A model generated the notes under the pieces. That model did not search any database, was not told the origin of the DNA, and saw only the letters and a list, made by a program, of their open reading frames with translations. The translations under genes were made by a program, and so were the position numbers. Below, in pieces: positions 25,363 through 32,748 of a stretch of DNA of 55,549 nucleotides (within the stretch, counting starts at the first letter, position 1; each line of letters begins with the position of its first letter). This DNA is from DATFLL01 sp035267785. Lineage in GTDB: Bacteria > Pseudomonadota > Gammaproteobacteria > DATFLL01. The stretch is from assembly GCA_035267785.1 (NCBI GenBank), contig DATFLL010000035.1:1-55549 (forward strand), written 5' to 3'.

Positions 25363-25513
25363 GATGGACGAGTGTCGCGGGAGGGCAGGATGGCCTGACC
25401 TATCGAAGATAGGTAGGTTACTCATAATGAAACCCGAAGGGGTTCTATGAGACCGGCCCGGAGCGACAGCCCGGAGCGACGAACCCTCCGCAGCCGTTTG
25501 CCAGCAGTCCGGG
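25363..25513. repeat. Dispersed intergenic element after prfC (copy 1 of 3)
   Basis: The 3' flank of prfC is a mosaic shared with the flanks of hda and dcd. In plus-strand order: GGACGAGTGTCGCGGGAGGG (25367-25386, also near dcd); a small hairpin CCTATC-GAA-GATAGG (25399-25413, also near hda); AACCC-GAAG-GGGTT (25431-25443); then two tandem CCCGGAGCGAC units and CCTCCGCAGCCGTTT running to the prfC stop. Similar blocks in the same order occur at 47110 and 53415. No protein is evident. Confidence 0.7.
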
Positions 25514-27094
25514 TCAGTGTTCGCGGGTGGCATGAAACTCGATGTCCGGCCAGCGTTCCATGGTGAGGTCCAGGTTGACGCGGGTCGGGGCGATATAGGT
25601 CAGGTTGCCGCCGACGTCCAGGGCGAGGTTATCCGACGCCTTGGAACGAAACTCGGACAGCTTCTTGGCATCCGCGCTGTCGACCCAACGCGCCGTGGCC
25701 ACGTTGACCGGCTCGAATCCGCACTCGACGCCGTATTCGTTCTGCAGGCGAAACGCGACCACGTCGAACTGCAGCACGCCGACGGCGCCAACGATGAGGT
25801 CGTTCTTGTTCAGCGGCTTGAACAGCTGCGAGGCGCCTTCCTCGCACAGCTCTTCGAGACCCTTGCTCAGCGCCTTCATGCGCATGGGATCGCGCAGCAC
25901 TACGCGGCGGAACAGCTCCGGGGCGAAGTTCGGCACGCCCGTGAACTTCAGGTCCTCGCCCTCGCTGAAGGTGTCGCCGATCTGAATCGTGCCGTGATTG
26001 TGCAGGCCGATGATGTCGCCGGCATAGGCCTGCTCGACATGTTCGCGGTCGCTCGCCATAAAGGTGATGGCATTACTGACGCGTACGTCCTTGCCGATGC
26101 GCACCTGGCGCATCTTCATGCCCTTGCTGTAGGTGCCGGAACAAACGCGCAGAAAGGCTACGCGGTCGCGGTGCTGCGGATCCATGTTCGCCTGGATCTT
26201 GAATACGAAGCCGCTGAACTTCTCCTCGCTCGGGGCTACCTCCCGACTCAGCGTGGCGCGCGGCCGGGGCGCGGGCGCGTGCTCGACGAAGTAATCCAGC
26301 AGCTCCTTGACGCCGAAGTTGTTGATGGCCGAACCGAAGAACACGGGCGTGAGCTCGCCGGCGAGGTAGGCCCGGACATCGAAGTCGTGGCTCGCCCCGC
26401 GTACCAGCTCGATCTCATCGCGCAGCTCGGCGGCCTGCGGGCCGAGCAGCTCGTCGAGGCGCGCGTTGTCGAGTCCGGCGATCACCTCGCCGTGCTGGAT
26501 CTTGCCGCCGTGGGTCGCGCTGAACAGGTGGACCGTGTCGTCGTAGAGGTGGAACACGCCCTTGAAGCCCTTGCCCATGCCGATGGGCCAGGTGATCGGG
26601 GCGCAGCGGATCTTCAGGATATCCTCAACTTCGTCCATGAGCTCGATGGGCTCGCGGCCCTCGCGATCGAGCTTATTGACGAAGGTCATGATGGGGGTGT
26701 CGCGCAGGCGACACACCTCCATGAGCTTGATGGTGCGATCCTCCACGCCCTTGGCGCTGTCGATAACCATCAGCGCCGAATCCACCGCGGTCAGCGTGCG
26801 ATAGGTATCCTCCGAGAAGTCCTCGTGGCCCGGCGTGTCGAGCAGATTGACGATGCGGCCCTCGTAGGGAAACTGCATCACCGAAGAGGTCACGGAAATG
26901 CCGCGCTGCTTTTCCAGCTCCATCCAGTCCGAGGTCGCGTGCCGCGCGGCCTTGCGGCCCTTGACGGTGCCGGCCAGCTGGATGGCGCCGCCGAACAGAA
27001 GCAGCTTTTCGGTCAGGGTGGTCTTGCCCGCGTCCGGGTGCGAGATAATCGCAAAGGTCCGGCGCCGGGCCACTTCGTCGGGCAGGGAGGCCAT
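25514..27094 (-). CDS. prfC: Peptide chain release factor 3
   Basis: Translational GTPase that recycles RF1/RF2 from the ribosome after peptide release. 526 residues, the usual RF3 length. G-domain motifs: IISHPDAGKTTLTEKLL (G1), RGISVTSSVMQFPY (G2), DTPGHEDFSEDTYRTL (G3), FVNKLDREGREP (G4). Domains II and III follow, with the FKIQANMDPQHRDRVAFLRV block. Upstream, a 24-bp interrupted palindrome (27117-27140) overlaps a TAAAAT -10-like box. Downstream, the dispersed element starts within 2 nt of the stop codon. Confidence 0.97.
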   Translation of the reverse strand: MASLPDEVARRRTFAIISHPDAGKTTLTEKLLLFGGAIQLAGTVKGRKAARHATSDWMELEKQRGISVTSSVMQFPYEGRIVNLLDTPGHEDFSEDTYRTLTAVDSALMVIDSAKGVEDRTIKLMEVCRLRDTPIMTFVNKLDREGREPIELMDEVEDILKIRCAPITWPIGMGKGFKGVFHLYDDTVHLFSATHGGKIQHGEVIAGLDNARLDELLGPQAAELRDEIELVRGASHDFDVRAYLAGELTPVFFGSAINNFGVKELLDYFVEHAPAPRPRATLSREVAPSEEKFSGFVFKIQANMDPQHRDRVAFLRVCSGTYSKGMKMRQVRIGKDVRVSNAITFMASDREHVEQAYAGDIIGLHNHGTIQIGDTFSEGEDLKFTGVPNFAPELFRRVVLRDPMRMKALSKGLEELCEEGASQLFKPLNKNDLIVGAVGVLQFDVVAFRLQNEYGVECGFEPVNVATARWVDSADAKKLSEFRSKASDNLALDVGGNLTYIAPTRVNLDLTMERWPDIEFHATREH

Positions 27095-27116
27095 ATCGGG
27101 GATTCGTCGTCGTGTC

Positions 27117-27140
27117 GTGTAAAAGCGAGGTATTTTACAC
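27117..27140. promoter_or_regulatory. Interrupted palindrome upstream of prfC
   Basis: GTGTAAAA (27117-27124) and its exact complement TTTTACAC (27133-27140), separated by 8 nt, centred about 35 nt before the prfC start. One arm holds TAAAAT on the minus strand, a good -10 match. Could be an operator for a dimeric regulator, or a weak stem ending the rimI transcript. Confidence 0.45.
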
Positions 27141-27178
27141 GATCCGGGGCGTTAGCGGCGCCCCTGCGCGCATTGCCC

Positions 27179-27643
27179 TCAGACCGATCGGGCCATGATC
27201 AGGGCGTCCTCGCGCCCCATCGCGGTGGGATAGTAGGCGCGGCGGGTACCGACCTCGTTGAAGCCCAGCGCATGATAAAGCCCCAGGGCGGGCTTGTTGG
27301 ACGGACGCACCTCGAGCAGGATGGTATCGGCCTTGTGTTCGCGGGCGACTTCGAGCAGGTGCCCGAGCAACGCCCGCCCCACGCCCCGGCCCTGCGCGTC
27401 GGGACGGACACACAGGTTGAGCACGTGGGCCTCCCCCGCGCCGACCGACATCACGCCGTAGGCGACCACCTCGCCCTGCAGCTGATAGACCCAGCAGCAA
27501 TAGCCCACGTGCAGACAATCGCGGAAGATCCCGCGCGTCCAGGGGAAGTCGTAGACCTTGAGTTCGATCGCCATGACCGCGTCGAGGTCGAGCTCGGTCA
27601 TGGGACGCAGGCCGTCAGGGGCCTGTTTGACGATTGCATTCAT
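27179..27643 (-). CDS. rimI: Ribosomal protein bS18 N-alpha-acetyltransferase
   Basis: GNAT-fold acetyltransferase of 154 residues that acetylates the N-terminal alanine of ribosomal protein S18 using acetyl-CoA. Motifs: an N-terminal LRPMTELDLDAVMAIE; YDFPWTRGIFRDCL, typical of RimI; the acetyl-CoA loop VRPDAQGRGVGRALLGHLL; and SNKPALGLYHALGFNEVGTR, which ends in the conserved Tyr-containing block. It is followed by prfC on the same strand after 84 nt. It could also act on other N-termini, but the family match is good. Confidence 0.93.
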   Translation of the reverse strand: MNAIVKQAPDGLRPMTELDLDAVMAIELKVYDFPWTRGIFRDCLHVGYCCWVYQLQGEVVAYGVMSVGAGEAHVLNLCVRPDAQGRGVGRALLGHLLEVAREHKADTILLEVRPSNKPALGLYHALGFNEVGTRRAYYPTAMGREDALIMARSV

Positions 27644-27735
27644 GGCGGTTACGCCCCGTCAGCCTACACTCGTGTTACACATAATCTCTCCAACCCTGCC
27701 GGACGTGCCGTGACCGGGTTCAAATCGGGCCGCGC

Positions 27736-28527
27736 TCAGGCCCCCGCTTCCCGAACCTCGTTGTAGACCCGTGTCGCGAATTGCAGGTCCTCCCAGGTCT
27801 TGCGTTTGTCCCGCGGCGTGCGCAGCAGATACGCCGGGTGATAGGTCACGACCACTGGCACCTGCGATTCGCCGTAGTTAAACACTCGTCCGCGCATGCG
27901 CGCCAGACTGGTGTCCGTCTTGAGCAGATTCTGGGCGGCGATGCGCCCGACCGCCAGAATGATCTTCGGCTGCAGCAGGGCGACCTGGCGTGCCAGATAG
28001 GGCTCGCAGCAGACGACCTCCTCGGGGCGCGGGTCCCGGTTCTTCGGCGGGCGGCACTTCAGGATATTGGCGATATAGACCTGCTCGCGCTTCAGACCAA
28101 TGGCCAACAGCATGTTGTTGAGCAGCTGGCCGGCCCGGCCAACGAAAGGCTCGCCCTGGCGGTCCTCCTCGGCCCCCGGGGCTTCGCCAATGACCAACCA
28201 GTCGGCGCGGCGGTCGCCGACGCCGAAGACCGTCTGGGTACGACTGCGGTGCAGCTCGCAGGCCGTGCAGCCCGCTACCCGGGAGGCCAGAGCCTCCCAG
28301 TCGAGCTGCTCGACGGGGACGTCGTCCTGCACCACCCGCTTTACGGGCTCCGGCGGCGGGGCTTCGGCCGCTGGCCCTTGCGCCTCGACGACTGCCGAGT
28401 CGGGCTCGACAGCCTGCCGGAACGTCGCCTCGGCCTCGGGGACGATTTCAGCCCCCTCTCCGTCTCGCCGCTCCCAACACTGGATCCCCATGGCCTCCAG
28501 GTATTGGCGCCGACGCCGCTCGCTCAC
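27736..28527 (-). CDS. Uracil-DNA glycosylase, family 4 (4Fe-4S)
   Basis: Excises uracil from DNA as the first step of base-excision repair. 263 residues from a GTG start at 28527, where the typical MSERRRRQYLEAMGI opening begins; an open extension upstream has no support. The core has the family motif GEAPGAEEDRQGEPFVGRAG (114-133), ILKCRPPKNRDPRP and VTYHPAYLLR. The cysteines that should hold the 4Fe-4S cluster are Cys87, Cys90, Cys158 and Cys173/174. The N-terminal Ala/Pro/Glu-rich linker (about 25-70) is variable. It lies 46 nt after leuA. Confidence 0.93.
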   Translation of the reverse strand: MSERRRRQYLEAMGIQCWERRDGEGAEIVPEAEATFRQAVEPDSAVVEAQGPAAEAPPPEPVKRVVQDDVPVEQLDWEALASRVAGCTACELHRSRTQTVFGVGDRRADWLVIGEAPGAEEDRQGEPFVGRAGQLLNNMLLAIGLKREQVYIANILKCRPPKNRDPRPEEVVCCEPYLARQVALLQPKIILAVGRIAAQNLLKTDTSLARMRGRVFNYGESQVPVVVTYHPAYLLRTPRDKRKTWEDLQFATRVYNEVREAGA

Positions 28528-28573
28528 AATACCGCCCCGCCTGCGGCGCACGCCCGGTTGGCGGCCACCGTGC

Positions 28574-30124
28574 TCACACGGCGTCACCGACCTGGGGATG
28601 GGCGCGCTGGACCGCGACCATGAGCTTGTTCAAGGCGTTGACATAGGCCTTGGCCGAGGCGATCACAATGTCGGTGTCCGAGCCCTGGCCGTTGACGATA
28701 CGCCCGCCCTTTTCGATGCGCACGGTCACCTCGCCCTGCGAGTCCGTTCCGGTCGTGATGTTGCTCACCGAGTACAGCAGCAGCTCCGAGCCACTGGCGA
28801 CGATGCTGTCGATGGCCTTGAGGGCCGCGTCGACGGGGCCGCCGCCCTCGGCCTCGCCCTGGCGTTCTTCGCCGTCTACCCAGAGCGAGACCTTGGCGCT
28901 GGGCGTCTCACCGGTCTCCGAGCACACGTGCAGGTAGACCAGCTTGATGCGCTCGTTGACCGTACTGTCCAGATTGGCGTCGGTGACCAGTGCCTGCAGG
29001 TCCTCGTCGAAGATCTCATGCTTCTTGTCCGCTAGATCCTTGAATCGGGCGAAGGAATCGTTGAGGGCCTCGTCGGAATCGAATTCGATGCCCAGCTCCT
29101 GCAGTCGGGCGCGAAAGGCATTGCGGCCCGAGTGCTTGCCCAGCACCATGCGGTTGGCGCTCCAACCCACGTCCTCGGCACGCATGATCTCGTAGGTCTC
29201 GCGGTGTTTGAGCACGCCGTCCTGATGAATCCCCGATTCGTGCGCGAAGGCATTGGCGCCGACGATGGCCTTGTTGGGCTGTACGGCAAAACCCGTAATA
29301 CCGGCCACCAGGCGCGAGGTCGGCACGATCTGCGTCGTGTCGATATCCACGCTGCAGGGGAAGACGTCCTGGCGGGTGCGCACCGCCATGGCCACTTCCT
29401 CGAGAGAGGCATTGCCGGCCCGCTCGCCCAGGCCGTTGATGGTGCATTCGATCTGGCGTGCGCCGTGAAGCACCGCCGACAGCGAATTGGCAACGGCCAA
29501 CCCGAGGTCGTTGTGGCAGTGGACCGAGAACACCGCCTTGTCCGCGTTGGGTGTCCCGGCGATGACCCGACCCACCATGGCGCCGAACTGCTCGGGCATG
29601 TTGTAGCCGACGGTATCCGGAATATTGATGGTGGTGGCACCGGCGTCGATGACGGCCTCGAATATCCGACACAGAAAATCCAACTCGGAACGTCCGGCGT
29701 CTTCGGCGGAGAACTCGACATTGTCGGTATACCGGCGCGCACGCTTGACCGACTTGACGGCCTGCTCGACCACCTGGTCGGGGGCCATGCGCAGCTTGCG
29801 CTCCATGTGAATGGGCGAGGTGGCAATGAAGGTGTGGATGCGCCCGGAGGCGGCCTCGGCCAGGGCCTCGCCGGCGCGGTCGATATCCTTGTCCAGTGCC
29901 CGTGCCAGACCGCAGACGGTACTGTCCTTCACCGCCTGGGCGACGGCCCGCACGGCGTCGAAATCGCCCGTGCTGGCGGCCGGAAAGCCGGCCTCGATGA
30001 CGTCGACCCGCATCCGCTCCAGCGCCCGGGCGATGCGGATCTTCTCCTCCTTGGTCATGGAGGCGCCGGGACTCTGCTCGCCGTCGCGCAGGGTCGTGTC
30101 GAAGATAATCAGTTTGTCGGTCAT
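28574..30124 (-). CDS. leuA: 2-isopropylmalate synthase
   Basis: First committed step of leucine synthesis: condenses acetyl-CoA with 2-ketoisovalerate, the product of the ilv pathway encoded just upstream. 516 residues from the ATG at 30124 (MTDKLIIFDTTLRDGEQSPG). Visible: the DTTLRDGEQ active-site motif, VFSVHCHNDLGLAVANSL with metal-binding His residues, and NGLGERAGNASLEEV. The C-terminal regulatory domain (about 395-516) probably mediates leucine feedback inhibition. It is the last gene of ilvB-ilvN-ilvC-pssA-leuA, 106 nt after pssA. A few upstream codons are open but lie outside the family. Confidence 0.97.
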   Translation of the reverse strand: MTDKLIIFDTTLRDGEQSPGASMTKEEKIRIARALERMRVDVIEAGFPAASTGDFDAVRAVAQAVKDSTVCGLARALDKDIDRAGEALAEAASGRIHTFIATSPIHMERKLRMAPDQVVEQAVKSVKRARRYTDNVEFSAEDAGRSELDFLCRIFEAVIDAGATTINIPDTVGYNMPEQFGAMVGRVIAGTPNADKAVFSVHCHNDLGLAVANSLSAVLHGARQIECTINGLGERAGNASLEEVAMAVRTRQDVFPCSVDIDTTQIVPTSRLVAGITGFAVQPNKAIVGANAFAHESGIHQDGVLKHRETYEIMRAEDVGWSANRMVLGKHSGRNAFRARLQELGIEFDSDEALNDSFARFKDLADKKHEIFDEDLQALVTDANLDSTVNERIKLVYLHVCSETGETPSAKVSLWVDGEERQGEAEGGGPVDAALKAIDSIVASGSELLLYSVSNITTGTDSQGEVTVRIEKGGRIVNGQGSDTDIVIASAKAYVNALNKLMVAVQRAHPQVGDAV

Positions 30125-30230
30125 GGGTGGAGCTCCGCTGAGAGTCGCCATTATGGCACGGCCGACGCGCGGAACTGAACCGTGCCGCGGCAAACGGGGG
30201 CTCGAGCGGGGAATTGGCGACGGGCGGGTT

Positions 30231-31046
30231 TCAGCCCTGCTTCGTCGGCGGCTCCTCGGCCTGCTCCTCGTCCTCGCTCTCCTCCTTTTCCGGTTGCCGG
30301 GAGCCGTGCGGCTTGCGGTGCGCCCGGCGTTGGCGCAGTTGTACGAGGGTCAGGACCGGGCCGGACAGGGCATAGAGGAAAAAGACGCTGAACAGGACCA
30401 GCGGCGGGTCCAGGGAGATAAGGACGAGGATCAGCACCGCCAGCAGCATCGCGACGAACGGCACCTTGCCCTTGAAGTCGATGCCCTTGAAGCTGTGATA
30501 GCGGATGTTGCTCACCATCAACAGCCCGGCCACGATGGTCAGCACCAGCGCAATCAGATTCATCGGCAGCGCCGGCGAGGCATAGACCGTACCGACCCAG
30601 ACCAGGCCCGTGACGATGGCCGCAGCCGACGGGCTGGCCAGCCCCTGGAAATAGCGCTTGTCCGCGATACCGACCTGAGTATTGAACCGGGCCAGGCGCA
30701 GCGCCGCCCCTGCCGTGTACACGAACGCGGCGAGCCAGCCCAGCTTGCCCATCGAGGACAGCGCCCATTCGTACATGACCAGGGCCGGCGCCAGGCCGAA
30801 GGAGATCATGTCGGCCAGGCTGTCGTACTCGGCCCCAAAGGCGCTTTGCGTGTTGGTCAGACGCGCCACGCGCCCATCGATGCCGTCGAGCAGCATCGCG
30901 ACAAATACCGCGACCGCCGCCGCCTCGAACCGGTCGTGCATGGCCGAGACAATGGCGTAGAACCCCGCGAACAGGGCCGCAGTGGTGAACAGGTTCGGCA
31001 GCAGGTAGATACCGCGCCGGCGCTTTTCCAACGGAGGTGTGTCCAT
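30231..31046 (-). CDS. pssA: CDP-diacylglycerol--serine O-phosphatidyltransferase
   Basis: Membrane CDP-alcohol phosphotransferase making phosphatidylserine, the precursor of phosphatidylethanolamine. 271 residues from the ATG at 31046. The catalytic motif DG-x2-AR-x8-G-x3-D-x3-D is complete in DGRVARLTNTQSAFGAEYDS plus the following LAD. About seven membrane helices follow from LLPNLFTTAALFAGFYAIVS. The C-terminal 40 residues are highly charged and hydrophilic (PEKEESEDEEQAEEPP). This is the subclass II, membrane type. It lies between ilvC and leuA, a known though unexplained arrangement in proteobacteria. Confidence 0.94.
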   Translation of the reverse strand: MDTPPLEKRRRGIYLLPNLFTTAALFAGFYAIVSAMHDRFEAAAVAVFVAMLLDGIDGRVARLTNTQSAFGAEYDSLADMISFGLAPALVMYEWALSSMGKLGWLAAFVYTAGAALRLARFNTQVGIADKRYFQGLASPSAAAIVTGLVWVGTVYASPALPMNLIALVLTIVAGLLMVSNIRYHSFKGIDFKGKVPFVAMLLAVLILVLISLDPPLVLFSVFFLYALSGPVLTLVQLRQRRAHRKPHGSRQPEKEESEDEEQAEEPPTKQG

Positions 31047-31148
31047 GCTGGTCGTTGCGACCTCGTCAATTGTGACCGTCAGTGTGCCTTCCCGGTCGGA
31101 TATCACCGGCCCCCGCCAAGCCACGCCGGCATCCGGCGCAACGCAAAC

Positions 31149-31172
31149 GGGCCGGGAGCGCTGCCCCGGCCC
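31149..31172 (-). terminator. Hairpin after ilvC, possible weak terminator
   Basis: GGGCCGGG (31149-31156) pairs with CCCCGGCCC (31164-31172) 20 nt after the ilvC stop codon. On the minus strand it is followed only by GTTTG, so termination may be partial, which would let some transcripts continue into pssA and leuA. Confidence 0.45.
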
Positions 31173-31191
31173 GCCGCGCGAGACCGGTCGA

Positions 31192-32208
31192 TCAGTTCTT
31201 GCTCTGATCGACGATCTTGTTGGCCTTGATCCACGGCATCATGTCGCGCAGCTTCGTACCCACCGTCTCGATGAGATGGGCGCGGCCGATGCGACGCTTG
31301 GCCTTGAGGGTTGCGGCACCCGCGTGGTTCTCCAGGATGAACTCGCGAGCGAACTCGCCGTTTTGAATCTCACCGAGGATACGGCGCATCTCGGCACGGG
31401 TCTCGTCGGTGATGATGCGCGGTCCGCGCGTCAGATCGCCGTACTCGGCTGTGTTGGAGATCGAGTAGCGCATGTTCGCGATGCCGCCCTCGTACATCAG
31501 GTCGACGATGAGCTTGAGCTCGTGCAGGCACTCGAAATAGGCCATCTCGGGTGCATAGCCGGCCTCGACCAGGGTCTCGAAACCGGCCTGGACCAGCGCC
31601 GTGGTGCCACCGCACAGCACGACCTGCTCGCCGAAGAGATCGGTCTCGGTCTCCTCGCGGAAGCTGGTCTCGATAATGCCGGCACGCCCGCCGCCGTTGG
31701 CCGAGGCATAGGACAGCGCGATGTCCTTCGCGCGGCCCGAGGCGTCCTGGAACACCGCGATGAGCGAGGGAACACCACCGCCCTGGGTGTAGGTGGAGCG
31801 CACCAGATGACCGGGGCCCTTCGGGGCGATCATGATGACGTCGAGATCGGCGCGCGGCTCGATCTGACCGAAGTGAATATTGAACCCGTGGGCGAAGGCC
31901 AGCACGGCGCCTTGCTTGAGGTTGGGGCCGATCTGGTCGCGATACAGACGCGCTTGGTGCTCGTCGGGCGCCAGGATCATCACCAGGTCGGCGCCCTTGA
32001 CCGCGTCCTCGATGGACTGGACGTTGAGGCCGGCCTGCTCGGCCTTCTTGGCGGAGGCCGAGCCGGGGCGCAGCCCGACGACCACCTCGACCCCGGAGTC
32101 CTTGAGGTTGTTGGCGTGGGCATGGCCCTGCGAGCCGTAGCCGATAATGGCAACCTTCAGGCCCTGGATGATGGAAAGGTCACAGTCTTTGTCGTAATAG
32201 ATATTCAT
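31192..32208 (-). CDS. ilvC: Ketol-acid reductoisomerase (NADP+)
   Basis: Second enzyme of valine and isoleucine synthesis: isomerises and reduces acetolactate or acetohydroxybutyrate with NADPH and Mg2+. 338 residues from the ATG at 32208 (MNIYYDKDCDLSIIQGLKVA), so class I (short) KARI. Motifs: IIGYGSQGHAHANNLKDSG (nucleotide loop), VVGLRPGSAS with the Arg/Ser residues that select NADPH, APKGPGHLVRSTY, and the metal-binding DLFGEQVVLCGG and FECLHELKLIVDLMYEGG. It follows ilvN by 43 nt. A long open extension upstream lies inside ilvN and is not real. Confidence 0.97.
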   Translation of the reverse strand: MNIYYDKDCDLSIIQGLKVAIIGYGSQGHAHANNLKDSGVEVVVGLRPGSASAKKAEQAGLNVQSIEDAVKGADLVMILAPDEHQARLYRDQIGPNLKQGAVLAFAHGFNIHFGQIEPRADLDVIMIAPKGPGHLVRSTYTQGGGVPSLIAVFQDASGRAKDIALSYASANGGGRAGIIETSFREETETDLFGEQVVLCGGTTALVQAGFETLVEAGYAPEMAYFECLHELKLIVDLMYEGGIANMRYSISNTAEYGDLTRGPRIITDETRAEMRRILGEIQNGEFAREFILENHAGAATLKAKRRIGRAHLIETVGTKLRDMMPWIKANKIVDQSKN

Positions 32209-32251
32209 TGTTCTTCCAATCTGGTCTCGTTGCTGGTCGTCTGGAATCGGA

Positions 32252-32746
32252 TTACAGGCCGAGGCTGCGCGAGCCGCGGGCGATGCCGCTGACACCGGAG
32301 CGCACGGTCTCCATGATGGCCCCCTGGGCCATGGCCTGTATGAAGGCATCGAGCTTGTCGCCGGTACCGGTCAGCTCGATGGTGAAAGTGGCGTCGGTCG
32401 CGTCGATGATGCGCCCGCGAAAGATATCCGCCATACGCTGAATCTCGGCGCGCTGTTCACCGCCGACGGCCTGGATCTTGATCAGCATCATCTCCCGCTC
32501 GATGTGCGTACCCTCGGTGAGGTCGACCAGCTTGACCACATCGACCAGCTTGTTCAGCTGCTTGGTGATCTGCTCGATGATCTCATCGGAGCCGCGCGTG
32601 ATGATCGTCATGCGCGACAGCGAGGCATCCTCGGTAGGCGCTACCGTCAGCGACTCGATGTTGTAGCCGCGGGCAGAGAAAAGACCGGCCACCCGTGACA
32701 GGGCGCCGGCCTCGTTTTCCAACAAAACCGAAATGATATGTCGCAT
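32252..32746 (-). CDS. ilvN: Acetolactate synthase small (regulatory) subunit
   Basis: Regulatory subunit that activates the catalytic subunit and confers valine feedback inhibition. 164 residues from the ATG at 32746 (MRHIISVLLENEAGALSRVA). The first 80 residues are an ACT domain with the valine-binding region (NEAGALSRVAGLFSARGYN, IESLTVAPTEDASLSRMTI). The C-terminal half contains IKIQAVGG and FRGRIIDATDATFTIELTG. The start is 3 nt past the ilvB stop. The gene would be called ilvH by E. coli isozyme III naming. Confidence 0.96.
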   Translation of the reverse strand: MRHIISVLLENEAGALSRVAGLFSARGYNIESLTVAPTEDASLSRMTIITRGSDEIIEQITKQLNKLVDVVKLVDLTEGTHIEREMMLIKIQAVGGEQRAEIQRMADIFRGRIIDATDATFTIELTGTGDKLDAFIQAMAQGAIMETVRSGVSGIARGSRSLGL

Positions 32747-32748
32747 CG

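Noticed and set aside
27715..27733. CCGGGTTCAAATCGG resembling a tRNA T-arm
   Set aside because: No matching acceptor stem, D-arm or anticodon arm is found 60-80 nt away on either strand; the match is limited to the loop.
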